In this document: positions 20,951 through 36,891 of the stretch, in pieces
How the letters are laid out: each line of letters begins with the position of its first letter
Numbering within the stretch: position 1 is the first letter of the stretch
From: Persicaria tinctoria
Lineage: Eukaryota; Streptophyta; Magnoliopsida; Caryophyllales; Polygonaceae
Length of the DNA: 64,000 bases
Direction of reading: 5' to 3'
Assembly: GCA_037127255.1 (NCBI GenBank)
Contig: JBANSL010000001.1
Span: 36,075,001 to 36,139,000, forward strand
Translations under genes and position numbers: made by a program
Notes under the pieces: generated by a model
Database searches by the model: none
What the model saw: the letters and a program-made list of their open reading frames with translations, nothing else
What the model was told of the DNA's origin: nothing

Positions 20951-21885
20951 AGGAGGTAAAAAATTGAATATGCCCACTAGGAATGTTGAAGAGAGGCCTA
21001 GGGAAGAAGTTGATTTGGGAAATAAGGAGGAAGAGACGGAATTGGAGACACTATACATAGATGGTGCCCGCCGCCTCCTCCAGTGACGGATCCGACTTCT
21101 GACGTTGTTCAATCCCCAAAGAAGTCTTCTAAAGAGTGGTATTCTGAGGTTTCAAGACATGCACCACCCTTTCCTCATGCCTTAAGATTTGATCGTAAGT
21201 GGGAAGATGAACAAATTATTTATGACATCTTTGCTCATTGTGAGGTAAATATTCCACTCTTCAATTTGATTAAAATTGTGCCTCGCTATGCGAAATTCTT
21301 GAAAGAACTATGCACGATGAAGCACAAGGAAAGGATGCGAAGGAAAGAAAAGGTAAGTTTAAGTGAAAATGTTTCTGCTTTGCTACAGAAACGATTGCCT
21401 GAAAAGTGCGGAGATCCAGGTATGTTTACTATACCATGTGCAATAGGTAATGTTAGCTTTATCAAAGCTATGTTAGACCTAGGCGCTTCAATCAATGTTA
21501 TGTCTTATAACTTGTAGATGTTTTGGGTCTCAATTCATTGTCTGAAACTGGTGTTACGATACTACTCGCTGATCGTTCTAGTATTAACCCTAGAGGAGTT
21601 GTTGATGATGTTTTGGTTAACGTGAATGATTTGATATTTCCATCTGAGTTCTTCATTCTAGACATGGAACAAGGTACGCCTGAAACCCATATTATCTTGG
21701 GAAGGCCATTCTTGCAAACGGCTAAGACTAAGATTGATTGTTTTGAAGGTTCATTAACTATGGAGTTTGATGGTAGAAAGATTGAGTTTTCTATACTTGA
21801 GCCTATTGTTTCTTCTGTCAATGATTCCGTAGATGTTCTTGACTCTAATGAAAGTAATCACATGAATGAATCAAAGGTTTGTTAG
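20936..21885 (+). pseudogene. Retropepsin-like aspartic protease region, broken
   Basis: The frame from 21083 carries LRFDRKWEDEQIIYDIFAHC and then ...MLDLGASINVMSYNL, the Athila-type active-site motif (DLGAS in place of DTG/DSG). It stops at 21515-21517 and resumes in a shifted frame from 21523 with LGLNSLSETGVTILLADRSS and HIILGRPFLQTAKTKIDCFE, the second protease lobe (ILGRPFL flap-side motif). A stop or frameshift therefore lies between the lobes. A further short frame at 21879-22214 is unassigned linker. No RT follows. Confidence 0.8.
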
Positions 21886-22264
21886 ATGCTTCTGTTGAAA
21901 CTGAATCTATGAATTTTGAGTTTTCTAACAAAGATGAAATTGGATTAGGGAAATATGACATTGAGAGGAAAATTGAGAATTTGTTTAAGTCAGATGACAA
22001 TGTGTCTAATTCAAAGGATTATATTGCTATTCCATTTGAGAAATCAATTCCTAACAATGTTGAGGTTTTTGCAATTGCAAAACAACCTCCAGGAGTAACT
22101 CATTTCAAGAAGAAATCGATAAATGGAATTGATGGATATGTCGGAGAAGTTCCTAAAGTTCCACCTCTTGTCTTGAAAAGGACAAGTATGGGGCAACTGG
22201 GTGGAGTAACTTGATCAAGAAATGCATCACGTCAAGTCAAAGACGTGAAACAAATGCGCTTCTT

Positions 22265-22276
22265 GGGAGGCAACCC
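22265..22276 (+). promoter_or_regulatory. GGGAGGCAACCC motif
   Basis: GGGAGGCAACCC follows the protease remnant. Athila elements usually carry it after pol, so pol appears to be cleanly missing from between the protease and this site. Its function is not known to me. Confidence 0.5.
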
Positions 22277-22279
22277 AGG

Positions 22280-22930
22280 GTAGTTAGGTAGTATTTCTAT
22301 TTTTGCATTTAGTTTTCAATTCAATAAAGTATGATCGATCGTGTCGCTGGATTTCGGAAGTTACGGTAAGTGAAACCTATGTTGGGAGTGAGTTTTGATC
22401 GATTTTGAAAAACGGGGTCACATTCTGTGGACATGGCACCCGCCGCCCCTTGTCCGCCTGTCGAATCCGAATTTTGGTAAACTTGGAAGAGAAGTTTCTA
22501 TCTTTTTTTATTTTTGGTTATTTTTCGTTTTAGGTTAGTTTATTTTTATCTTTTTAGGATTAGATTGTTTTATTTTATTTTGTTCTAGGATTAGATTATC
22601 TTCTATCTATCTTAGGATTAAATTTTTCTTTTTAGGATTAGTTTCCTTATTTCCTAGGATTAGAGGTTCTATTTTTCCTATTTCTATTTTATCTAGTTCT
22701 AATATTTTCCCTTTTTTCTTTTTGATAGATATTCCTTCCAACTCACCATATATTTGCTACTCCCTATTTTGGATCATTCAAGCTTGCTCAAGAGGAATCT
22801 ACAAAACCCAAAAGCCTACTGGAATCCATTCTAATTACCTAAAGTCTCGCATTTCAATCGATTCTGTCCACCAAAACACTTTCCGCCATTCTATTCCCCT
22901 ACCTATCACCAAATAACCCTTTGAAACCAA
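22280..22930 (+). other. Non-coding spacer of the Athila-like element
   Basis: T-rich sequence with 'taggattag' repeats (22550-22690). It contains one GGCACCCGCCGCCCC motif at 22433-22450. No RT, RNase H or integrase motif is readable in any frame. Confidence 0.6.
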
Positions 22931-23109
22931 GTTGTTCGTGAAAGTTTCGAGTTTGGAGGAGTGGGCGTCGGTTTTCCAACGTTTTCAATTGGATTTGTGG
23001 TTCTGCTTATACGCCGCCCGCCGCCCCATACATGACGCCCGCCGCTGCTACAGCAAGCCCGTCTTTTGGTCATTTTGTGGTTTTCTTCGGTTTTCCCTTG
23101 AGTTGCATC

Positions 23110-24334
23110 ATGTCTTCTTCTCCTACCAAGAACGAGGTGCCAACTTATTTTGACGATATTGATGTGCTATGCTTGAATGCACTTGGGAAGCGCACCTACA
23201 CATCCACCATGTTCTTTGACGAAATCACCTTGAGACTGTTGGGCCTGTTTGACTCGTTGATCGCTTTGATGGCACATGGAGGGCTGCATGATTTTATTGG
23301 AAGAAAAACTCCTAATTAACTATCCTTGCTTTGTTAAGGAGTTCCTTACTACTTTGGAGGGGATATCGCCGAAGGATGTTCAATTTCGATTGCGAGGAAG
23401 AGCTTGTAACTCCTCATATGCTGCGATTGGAGTTGCTTTTGGTGTTACGAAGAGATGCTCTAGGAAGTGGAATAATGCCAATCATGTCCTTGGTTCAGCA
23501 GGGATTTGGAGGAGTCTCACAGGAACACCTGAGAACTTCAAGGACTTCAGACTTGATGATATGATTACTCATCATGCTCTTCGTCTCTGTCTTTGGATTT
23601 CGAGCTCTACTTTCTATGATTATGAGAGCACTACTATTGTTGATCCTGGTGTGGTCGATTTCGTATATTGCTTGATTCCTGAGTCTACTATAGTACCGGA
23701 CTGGGTTTGAGGATGTGTGAGAAGGTTCGCGACCAGCGCAACGAGAATTATCCTCTTGTCAACTCTTTTGGAGGCATGATCACACTGTTGGCTATGTTTT
23801 ATGGTGCTGATGTTAGTTTACTGTAGCATGTGAGTCATTCGGATACGTGGGGCGGTGGGGGCATAGATGCTCTTGTGTTTGCACGGATATTAGAAAAGTT
23901 GTAGTTGCCATATGCTATTGAGAGATTTTGGTACGTGGTTATCTAGACCTCAGCAGTCTCCTCATTAGTATCTTCATACTATTTTACCTATGGGGCTGAA
24001 ATTAGTAAACTTTCACCGAAGCCATGTTCCTGTTGACACTCAATTGCGGAAGCCTATTGATCCTATGACCCCTGCGAGCGATGCTGAAGATATGCAGATA
24101 GAGATGATGCCGCCTACGGTTCATGATGTCGCGTGTATTGCCTGCTTGGAGAAGAAATTGATTGAATTTGAGAAGCAGCTGGAAGACGAGTTGTTGAAGC
24201 TAACAAAGTCCCATGCGATTCTGGTTGGGAAGATCGATCAACTACATGAGACTTGTCTCTTGTTGATCGATTTGACCATCTATGATCTAAGTTTGAGAGT
24301 ATGCTTGAAATTGAACCAAAAATTGTCCCCGTGA
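23110..24334 (+). pseudogene. ATHILA-ORF1-like gene, broken
   Basis: From ATG at 23110 the frame reads YFDDIDVLCLNALGKRTYTS and FFDEITLRLLGLFDSLIALM, then stops at 23319. It continues in an overlapping frame (23276-23710) with LINYPCFVKEFLTTLEGI, GVTKRCSRKWNNA and LDDMITHHALRLCLWISSS. This is the pattern of the ATHILA ORF-1 family located 3' of pol in Athila elements. After a non-coding stretch, 23990-24334 gives a Lys/Glu-rich coiled-coil tail (CLEKKLIEFEKQLEDELLKL). At least two frameshifts or stops. The family is recognised by layout and phrase pattern, not by search. Confidence 0.65.
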
Positions 24335-25586
24335 GATATTTTTGGCCTTATAAGTGATACATCTTTATTCCTTTATCCTTTCTTGTGTGATTTACTCTTC
24401 CTATGCATTTATCATTGAGTATTGTCATGGTTATCTATTTTCAAAGCCGATTATATACATGTTCATTGCTTGATAAGTTCAAATGATAGAGGCAACCTTT
24501 TAGCCACATATTTATCCATGTCTACCTTATGTTATATCTTGCTTTGATGCCGATTTGAGCCTTTAGCCTTTTTATTGACAACTCCACAATATTATTATTC
24601 CTAGCCTATGATGAGCCTTACTCTTATTCCGGGTGAATTGAGATTTTGAGTGGGTTATGGAATCTATTTTGGAGATTGAGGATAATGAAGCTAAAGTGTG
24701 AAGTTATGGTCTATGGTTTTGAGAAGATGTAATGTTATGTGCTTATTTAGTGTCTCATTCTTATGCATTTGATTTTCATGTATTTTGGCTCAAGGAAAAG
24801 AAATAAAAAGCTTGGACCTATGGAGGATAAAATTCACCTAGGAGTAAAAGTAAGTTTAAAAAAATCCGAAAAAAAAAGAAAAGAAAAAAAAAGAATAAAA
24901 GAGTCATTTATCTTATTTTGCATAATGAGGAAGAATTGGATTTATGTTGGTTATGAGATACATTGGTCGGGTGTTGAGATTGCATGATATGTGAGATGAT
25001 GAGATGAGATATGATTTGTTGAGATATGATGATTTTTGGAGTTATTTTGATGATATTGAGAGATGTTGTGCATTTGTAAGCTTGATTTATTAAGTTGGTT
25101 TGTGTTATGTTGGAAATTTTGGAATCTTGTTTTCCCGGAATTTATTGCACCACATGACCAAATACAATTCATTGCCCTTATGTTTCTACCAAGCCCCATT
25201 ACAACCCCGCCGAATGGAATCTTCTATGAAGATTTCCATTGAGCGAAAGTCCTCCTGATGTCCTTATTTTTGCATTGACGTATCCAGTGGAGATTTTGTT
25301 ATATAAATGTCAATATTTGAGTTGATTCTTGTATATGGAATTGAGGTGAGTGTGTGCTTAAAGCCTAAACACATGAGAGTGAGAGATACACATTTTATCC
25401 TTGGTAAGGTTGATTTTTTAGCATGCAAGCAACTTGATCCTAAATATACATGTTATGACATTTATATGTTTGATTATATTTTCACCATTGATGATGTTGG
25501 TTTTGATGAGTAAAGTTATGAAAGATTTCATGTGGGATGCGTAGATGATGTTTTGCTTTATGGTTGCTTGAAGACAAGCAATAGTT
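24335..25586 (+). other. Non-coding 3' internal region of the Athila-like element
   Basis: Holds a purine-rich AAAAAGAAAAG tract at 24845-24900 and a 'gatgagatgag' rich stretch near 24990-25060. A 68-codon frame at 25307-25513 has no recognisable motif. Confidence 0.5.
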
Positions 25587-25601
25587 AAGTGTGGGGGGAT
25601 T
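25587..25601 (+). promoter_or_regulatory. Polypurine tract of the Athila-like element
   Basis: AAGTGTGGGGGGATT directly precedes the 3' LTR start at 25602, in the expected place for plus-strand priming. Confidence 0.75.
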
Positions 25602-26886
25602 TGATAATGCATATTCCATATATGCATTATATGTGTTTCTTATTGTAATTAGGTAGTGGTTTTGCTATTGTTTGATTCTAGTTCCGTTTATTACTTGTGA
25701 GGTATTCGAGTTCGGAATCTATGCGTTTTTAGTGTTTATTCTACAGAATTACATTCCGACCTTGGATGGACTTTGTGAAGAGCTTAAGAAGCATGTTTTG
25801 GAGCATATGGAGGCTAAGGATGAGCTAGAGAGGAGGAAGGAGACACGACATTGGAATTTATTGAAGACAATTGAGGAACGTCAGACACTGCATAGGCGGC
25901 ACCCGCCGCCCCTTGCACGGCGCCCGTCGTGGCCCAGTTTTCCGAATACGCGGTTTTGGATCCGAAGATATTATTTTATATTATTCTGTTCTATTTTCCA
26001 CTAGGGTTTTGCCGACTTTGAGGAGTCTTTATTAGTTGCTTTTCAGTCTATTGAGTCGGTCGTTATTAGAGAGATTAGTTGTGACACTATGAACACAATT
26101 AGAGAGAATTGGCCTATGAGTTGCTAAACTCATAGTTTCGCATGTGATTCGAAGAAATGGTTGTTTGGATTGTGAGGATTTGATTCTAGTTGATTATTCA
26201 TGTTCTTAGTTATCATCTTGTGCTTAATTTATATTTGTGTTCCTTTCTATGCCTGATCAAGATGTTAGGAATTGCATCTTAGCTATAAATTCGTTGTTGT
26301 TTTCTCGATAGCAAACAAAGGTATTGATGATAGTGATGTCTCTTTGTCTTTGTAGTGGATAATTTCAATTGATCTATGTTGAGGATATTCGATTAGGGCT
26401 GAGTTTGGTATGCGCCTATTAGTCTTAATTGCGATGAGTCAATATGCCAATTGGTCTTGATTACTTGAGTTTATAATGCTATTCTTTAGGGATATTGAAT
26501 AAGATGAGTGAATCTCTCCGGATCTCTCAACTTTAGTTAAGTAGACCTAGGAATATGAATAATTAATAGATCAATCCGAGGACCATGAATTCAAACCATT
26601 GTCAGAGAATTGCAGGTGAAATGTTCTTTCTACTTTGATATCGATTTACTTTTACATCTTTGCTACTTGTTACAAATCATTGTTTTGCTATAAGAGTCTT
26701 TGCTTAGAGTTATTGAATATGAAATCCCTTCTCTCTGTGGGTTCTACACCGTACTTCATCGCTATACCAATAGTTATTTGGTTTATCAAGTGATTGGCTG
26801 TCTAATCTATTGGGGGTGTGTTTAAGTTTGGATATTATTACTATTTGGAAAAGGGAAAAAGTGCCAACGACGTTCGTCCCGCACTA
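25602..26886 (+). repeat. 3' LTR of the Athila-like element
   Basis: Starts TGATAATGCATATTCCATAT and ends ...CGTTCGTCCCGCACTA, followed by TSD ccatt. It lacks the nested MITE of the 5' LTR. It carries an extra GC-rich block at about 25889-25930 (ggcacccgccgcccc, then cggcgcccgtcg). Confidence 0.9.
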
Positions 26887-26891
26887 CCATT

Positions 26892-27734
26892 CTTCCGGAA
26901 AAAGGAGATGTCTCGATACACACTACCATGACCCCAATTGATCCCGACTTTGACTGCCAGAACCCCATCAAACGGAAATGAAAGTCCAGTCACGCCACAC
27001 GAAGAGCCATCCGACGCCTTAACCGAAACGCACAAGTAACCCAAGCGGGATTTACACAAACCCTATTGGGATTTATTTCATTATAGTTATTTATTTTTTT
27101 ATTATAGCTAACCATACTGCATGGATTTTAAATTTTATTTTAATCAATATTAACAATATTATTATTTTATAGCAATGGGCCGCTTTGGGCCCAAGGCAAA
27201 GCCTTTGGCCTAAAGAACACTTAACGAGCCTCAGCCAATGGGCACCCAACCCAAGGAGATGGGAAGCTGACTAGCAACACGGGGCAAGACGAAGCCACCG
27301 GTGAAAGCAAACCATCGGCCGGGAAAGGGAACCCAAAGACCAAAGACCATAGTGGCGCCGGAACCAAATCAGAGCACGACACCCGGTAAGAGCCAAGCAA
27401 ACCACCGACAATGGTACAAAGGTGGCGAGGGAGAGGTGCAACAAGACACCGGAATCCCTAGGAGGTGAAGAGGCGAGGAGCGAAACTACACTTAAGATGG
27501 AGATCGAGGGGATTCTCTCAAATTTGGTACAAAAGTTTGAGAAGCGGAGAGGGCAATCCCAAATCACCAAAAGCCTCAACACCAACAATGACTTTTGATA
27601 TAAAAAAAAAATTGGCACAAAGGTTTGAGAAACGGAGGAGATGTGCATCAATTTTTAAGAGGCGATTCAGACCTCTGAACAGGATGTTTTGATGTGTTTG
27701 AACACCAACCTCAAAGTTTTTTTTTCCAATGTGC
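26892..27734 (-). mobile_element. LINE fragment, continuation beyond the Athila-like insertion
   Basis: Antisense sequence continuing the LINE 3' part at 16001-16272. It has Gly/Arg-coding GC-rich text (27190-27470) and no RT motif. 27060-27180 is an AT-rich patch that may be a further insertion. Assignment rests on continuity across the ccatt target site and the possible GT-rich duplication. Confidence 0.35.
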
Positions 27735-27849
27735 ATGTGTGTGTAGCATGTTTAAGATTTTTTTAAAAATATTGAAAGAAAGTTATAATTTTTTTAAAAG
27801 AATTTTTCATTGGTAAATGAAAAAAAATGATAGGATTGAAAAGTATGAC

Positions 27850-28335
27850 AAAAAAATCCCATAAATTGTGGTTTAAATATGACATTGATAGTAAAAAAAT
27901 TTCATTGAAGTAAAAATTAGAAGAATTTTTTAAAATATATGTGTAACATAATGAATAATCTTATGAAAATATTAAAAGAAAAATATAACCAAAAACTCAT
28001 AAATTGTGGTTTACCTACGACATTGATGGTAAAAAAAATTCATAGAAGTAAAACTTAGAAGAATTTTTTAAAATATGTGTAACATAATGAATAATCTTAT
28101 GAAAATATTAAAAGAAAAATATATAATTTGATTTAAATATGACATTTATAATAGGAAAAATTTTGGTATTTAAAATATGGGTAACATAATGAATAATCTT
28201 ATGAAAATATTAAAAGAAAAATATAAAATTTGATTTAAATATGACATTTATAATAGGGAAAATTTGATAGGAATAAAAAGTAGTGCAAAAAGGTAATAAA
28301 TGAGATTTAAATATGACATTTATAATAATCTTGCT
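27850..28335. repeat. AT-rich tandem repeat, ~105-137 bp units
   Basis: The block taacataatgaataatctta with its tgaaaatattaaaag tail recurs at about 27945, 28080 and 28184. 'tttaaatatgacatttataa' and 'cataaattgtggttta' recur between copies. At least three units of uneven length. No coding potential. Confidence 0.7.
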
Positions 28336-28353
28336 TCTCTTATACTTATTTCC

Positions 28354-31581
<3,228 letters not shown>

Positions 31582-31585
31582 AAGA

Positions 31586-31598
31586 TGGTATCAGAGCT
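31586..31598 (+). promoter_or_regulatory. PBS of LARD-like element 1
   Basis: TGGTATCAGAGCT, 4 nt after the LTR end, complementary to the 3' end of initiator Met-tRNA. Confidence 0.85.
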
Positions 31599-34500
31599 GA
31601 GGTTGTGCAATTCGGGTACGCAAGGGTCGAGTGTATGTTTTGGAAAACCGCTCATGAATTTCAAAGGATTTGAAAGGATTTTAAAAAGGGGCAAAATGAA
31701 CTTAAGATGCCTAACTTAAATCGGACTAAGAAATGAACTCGACTAGTAAAAAAGGAGGAAAACCGACCAAATGGGGACACGAGTAGGTAGTAAAGGCGCT
31801 AGACCACCCCTATTGGGTGTAGTTGGGAACGATAGGCGAAATATCGGCTTGTTCTTTACAGATGGGTTGGGAGACTCAAAGGAGATCGTAATGAGTGTTA
31901 TTAACTTATTCCGTGTTGAATGCTTGCTATGCTAGAGATCTTATTTAGGTGTCTTAACTATGAAATGTGTATTGACTGATCTGTGCAAACGGGATAGTGG
32001 GAGTACCCTTGTTTCTATATGGTCAACCCAGTTATGTGTAATAGCCCGTTACACTATGCTAAACCCTTGAGGATCTTATTGAGTCTTTCTCTCGGATGTC
32101 AGTATCTTTCACGGGAATCGGGTTGGTTATAAACACATTGTGTCGGAATCATGTGTGAATATGAGGGTTGTTTGAGTGATTATTGGAATATGGTCCTTGG
32201 CGTAATTCCGAGTTAAAGAGTAAGGTGTTTATGGGGTTGTCCTTCTCTATTCTTATGATGATCAACCAGTGCCTCCTTTCCACAAAGAGTCATACCAGAG
32301 TCCCACAGGAAAGAGGGGTGATAAGTCAGTCGGGAAAAAGTCAATGGCTGCCCTTAGGGATATTTGTCCGGTTGTAATGGTGACTCTCTCTGAATTGCAT
32401 GACATGATTTTATAATCCTCCGCATGTACCTTGCCAATGATCATTAGCAAGAAGTTTCTCATGTTATGCCTTGCCTTATATCATGACTGTTTGTTGTTAT
32501 AGCCTGTTCACCTGGCTTGTTGACCGTATGATCGATTGGAAACATGAACCACATGATATGAACCTATATGATCGTTATCTCCTCTTGAATTAGGTTCATG
32601 ATAGTGTGATTAATTCCTCTTTGTATGAATGCTGATAGATGATCATCTTAGCAAGTTGGATGATGACGTGTCAATGCCTATTATTCCTTTTGTGACAAGA
32701 ATCAATAGCATGCCCGTTTGTTATGTATACACCAGGTTAATTATTGTTGCTTACTCTGCAATTTATACTGTTGTGTGATACTTGCACTGAATTGGGATGA
32801 TGTTGGTGTGAATGAGTCTTGATAAATGCATGTTTTATCCCAGTATGTGTTGGTTTGAACTCATGTTCTCATGTTCCAGCTATATTGCCCTGTTGTTAAA
32901 CTCGTAGTATACATCGTAAAACCTTCCTCATGCTTCTACGTTGTTGGAATGTGATTGAATTGATTTCTTACATGATGTCATGATTAGTTGCATGCATGTA
33001 TCGTATGTTATGTTGACACCTTTAGTATCATGTAGGATCCTTGGTGGTGACTTGTGTGAATTGTATATTGCCTGCATTATTGTTGATTCTCTCTCGAGCT
33101 AGGTTCCTGATAGTGTGGTTCTTCCCTCTTTCTATTACCATAACATGTCTAACTCATGCAAGATAATTGATGTTGAATTCGATGATTGATTTGCTTTCCG
33201 TTATGGTTAATCGTAGCATGCTTACATGTTGTCGCTCGGTAGTGTTCCTCTATTGCTCCATGAAATCCTCTCGTGCTTGCATACATGTATGAATGTTAGA
33301 GTGAATCTAGTCGAATTACCTTGACTGTATTTATGCTCGATATGTGTTACTAGTATCATGTAGGCCTTATAATTCCCAATATGACTCGCTAAATAATTAC
33401 CTGTCGTACTTGTTCTGTAGTGTGATAGTTATTGTATTGTTTTATGTGCCCTATGACTGCTCATCCCTAACATGATTATGATATATCGCCCGTGATGCTC
33501 TCCTTGTTAGTCTATGGTGATCTCTCTTGATTTCATGAACACTAGGTTGAACTCATTAAATGGCTCTTGACTATGCCCCTGCCCTGTCGTGTATCGCTAG
33601 TATTGTTCAGGACCTATGCCTTTTAAATGCATCTCGTCGTGTGACTGCATGCCATCCTTGACATATCACATGACCATTGTTGCCATAGGTGATAATTGTT
33701 GTGTTGTTCCTATGTGTTCTCATACAGCACGTAATTTGGTTATACCTCGCCATGCTATATCTTCCCTCACTTGTTCATGCTTGTACATTATTCATATACA
33801 TGATACTTGTTATCTTCATTAAATCCCGCATGACTTCGAAACATACATGATTATGGATTGTTCTGCATAGGTTGCTTGAAGTTGATGGGCATATATGCTT
33901 TCATGGGATAATAGACTACTATCTTGTCTCGCATGCATCCGTGTGGCACTCGAATATGTCTTTTAGGAATGAATATGTATGTCGTGCTCCTCGACATAGG
34001 TACATGTTAGTGTGGATTAATATGATTGATATGCCCCATGATGAATTTGTGTCTGCTTGTCACAATTGCAACTTAATAGACCTCCATAAGGGCACCGTTG
34101 CTATTCTCGGGTCGGAGTTTCGTCTCTAGTTGTCGTCTTTAGTTGTGGCCCGTTTTTGTTCCCGAAAGAAATTTGGGTTGTCCGCTCTTTTCACTCCCCT
34201 ATCTCCACTAACTTGGACTCTTGCGCGATACATTAGATGAGCGACCGCATGGGAAAAGAGAATGAGGAGTTGGATAGCGATAGAACAGCGCAACGAAAGT
34301 GTGGGCCCATAACCCACGTGCCTCAGGATCAATGATTTCGGCGGAACGGGCACGCATCAAGAATTGCGGTCACTGAGTAAGATATGACTTGCAAGCGAGA
34401 GTGTTCTCCATTCAAATTACTAACCCTTTTGAACTTGTTGACGACGATATTGCACTGACCTAGCGATGAGATTTATATGTTGATGTGCTGACTTGATAAT

Positions 34501-36873
34501 GACCGTTGCCTGATTGCCTGTTGTCTATGATGATATGATTTGATGACTTATAGATCTCATGTACCATGATGTCTTGGCGTGTTACTACTCTAAGTTGCTA
34601 AGCATGATTGAATTCCTTTGCCTGTAAAATGTGGACTACATATGTTAAGAAGTATGAATTGTATCGGATAAGTTTATGATGCAACATGTTAGCTTGACTT
34701 CATTATGTTCATTTATGATGTTTGCAATGATTATCGAGCATGATGGTAAACTGAGACTTGTTGAACCCATGATATTATGTTTATGAATGCTAGTTCATAT
34801 GATGTAGACCTTATGTTTGATGATTTTCATGATTGCTTCTTCCTTAAACCTGTGGGTGAGGTCATTTGGTAGCGTGGTTGGAGAGTGGTGAAAGAATTTT
34901 GGGCGGTTGGGATGATCGATGGCACTAGAAGGTGAGTTGCGAGAGAGGGATGCTGGCTTAAGTAAGACTGAGTGAGCTTTGGGATTTATGGGACGCAATG
35001 TTGGTGGTTCTGATGAGCTCTAGGTGATGCTTTAGGTAGTACGAGGAGTGCAAGGAAGGGCTCGTGAATATTGAGGACATGATATTAGAGGGTACTTGGG
35101 TGTGAAGTTAGGGATGGGAGTTGATTCTTAGAGGTGGATGGCTAGTGAGAGTGGTGGTGGAATGAGGGGCGAGATTGGAGTATCGAAATGAATCGTGACT
35201 TCTTTTAGAGGATGTTATCTGAGTTGATGTTAGTGAGTCTAGATGAGGCGAGCCTTGACTTGGGAATTGGAATCGGGCGAGCGGGGATTTCGTTTTATTT
35301 TGAGTGGTGATGATGTGAGGGTTTTCTTGCTTATGTGATCTATTAAAATGTGTTGGCATGATGTTAGATAACAACCTTGATGAATCTGATAAGGAATGAT
35401 ATCACATGTTAATAAGCAATATTGGAATCTAGTTGAAAGTGACAAGTGCTATCCTGATATATTGATGTTTTGCCATCCTGATATGTTATTTTAGAAGCAT
35501 GATAAGATGTGTTGTGATATGATACATGTGATAATAACGTGTTATTATGTGAGAGTGGGATGTTATATTATGTGGTAGTAATCATGATGTTGTATTATAT
35601 CGTTGGCAAGCATGACTATTGATATGTTAAATGATGAGTATGACTTGGAATATGGACATGACTCGTATATATGAGATAATGGTGCATGACTTCTAAATGG
35701 TCGTTATATGGTTTTGTGACGAGTTAAGGTGATGTCTTTTAGGTCATATATATTGACATTTTGATGATTTATATACGGCTTGATCTTCCTTTTTCGGAAC
35801 CTTAATAGCATGACCTGGTTGTGTTGATATGTTAACGTGCTGAATATGTTCTACTTGTGTTGTGATATCGATATGCGATGGTGAGGTACGATGCGTACTG
35901 ACGTACTAACCCCATAACATCTAACCCGTTGATTTCTGGACATGTGTGTTTGCGTGATAAGTTATGAGACTTCGATTATGCACTCGTGATGCCTTCAATA
36001 TGATATAGATATACTCTACTACTTGTGATGTGATGTTGATGTTTTGTTGTTGGTTTTGGTTGTGATGTGAAAGGATGGTATGATTTATGTTTTGAGAAAA
36101 CATGTTATGTTATTAAGATGTCAATTGGTTGAGATTATCATGGTTGATGTTGAGTTTTGCCATGTGAAAGATGGCTAATGATGTTATGAGTTGATGAGTT
36201 GATTGGCTTATGTTTCATATCGAGTTGAGAATGATGATTGAATGATTTTGGAAACTAGGAAGAGAATATGGGATTAGCCCTTAGAGGTGGATGATTCCAC
36301 CTCATGAATTCTGAATTTGATTGATTGATATGCGGGAAACTGATTTGGTTTTGGGAGGTTTTGACGAAATCTTGATTTGAAAAGATTTGACTTGTTTTGG
36401 TGTGAGGTTGCTTGATTAGATGTTGGATTTGAAGATTTTGAACGGTTTGAAAAAGGACCAACTTGGATTGTAAAAGAATGAACGTTACCGAGAATTTCAA
36501 AGATTTTGAGGCCAATCTGTTTCAACCGCGGAATTCCATTCGAAACTTTTCAAACCCGGGCAGCTCTATGATACTTCACGAAATGGATACATGCATTTTA
36601 TGAGTGCGCTTGTAGGGTGCTTGCTAAGACCTAGTGATGATATTGTAGAGAGTTGTGGTACTTCCGAAAAGTCGAAGCAAGGATGTGATAGGGGCGCTTA
36701 TCGCATACTTGTTAAGGCCAATTGGAGATGTCACGACCGTGAATAGGATGTTGTGAAAATCCCGGAAGACGCAACCGAGATGATTACAAGATTCTAGGAC
36801 ATGGTCCTCGGACTCATCAATTTCAAACTTCATCCCCTACTTTATTTTGGTTTTAGTCTCGGGGACGAGACTT

Positions 36874-36891
36874 GTTTTTAGAGGTGGATGA
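36874..36891 (+). promoter_or_regulatory. PPT of LARD-like element 1
   Basis: The purine-rich AGAGGTGGATGA lies immediately before the 3' LTR. The same sequence (inverted) sits next to the left LTR of the second element at 58186-58200. Confidence 0.65.

Larger units (their letters stand above)
16273..26886 (+). mobile_element. Athila-like Ty3/gypsy LTR retrotransposon, non-autonomous
   Basis: Two LTRs (16273-18034 and 25602-26886), TSD ccatt at 16268-16272 and 26887-26891, PBS at 18041-18058 and a G-rich PPT before the 3' LTR. Order of contents: gag (broken), aspartic protease region (broken), a GGGAGGCAACCC motif at 22265-22276 common in Athila elements, an ATHILA-ORF1-like gene, a purine-rich tract (24845-24900) and the PPT. 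No RT, RNase H or integrase is found between protease and the third region. It must have depended on a helper. Two hAT elements are nested in it. The LTRs differ by several percent by eye, so it is older than the two LARD-like elements. Confidence 0.88.
31582..36891 (+). other. Non-coding interior of LARD-like element 1
   Basis: 5.3 kb without domain-bearing frames. Composition is rich in 'catgat', 'tgatgtt' and 'cttgtgaat' words, a low-complexity drift seen also (inverted) in the interior of the second element at 58186-63152. The last part (36720-36890) shares its text with that element's PPT side. Confidence 0.75.

Noticed and set aside
22280..22930. Possible reverse transcriptase between protease and ORF1-like gene
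   Set aside because: No YxDD-type or other RT blocks in any frame. The sequence is T-rich spacer.
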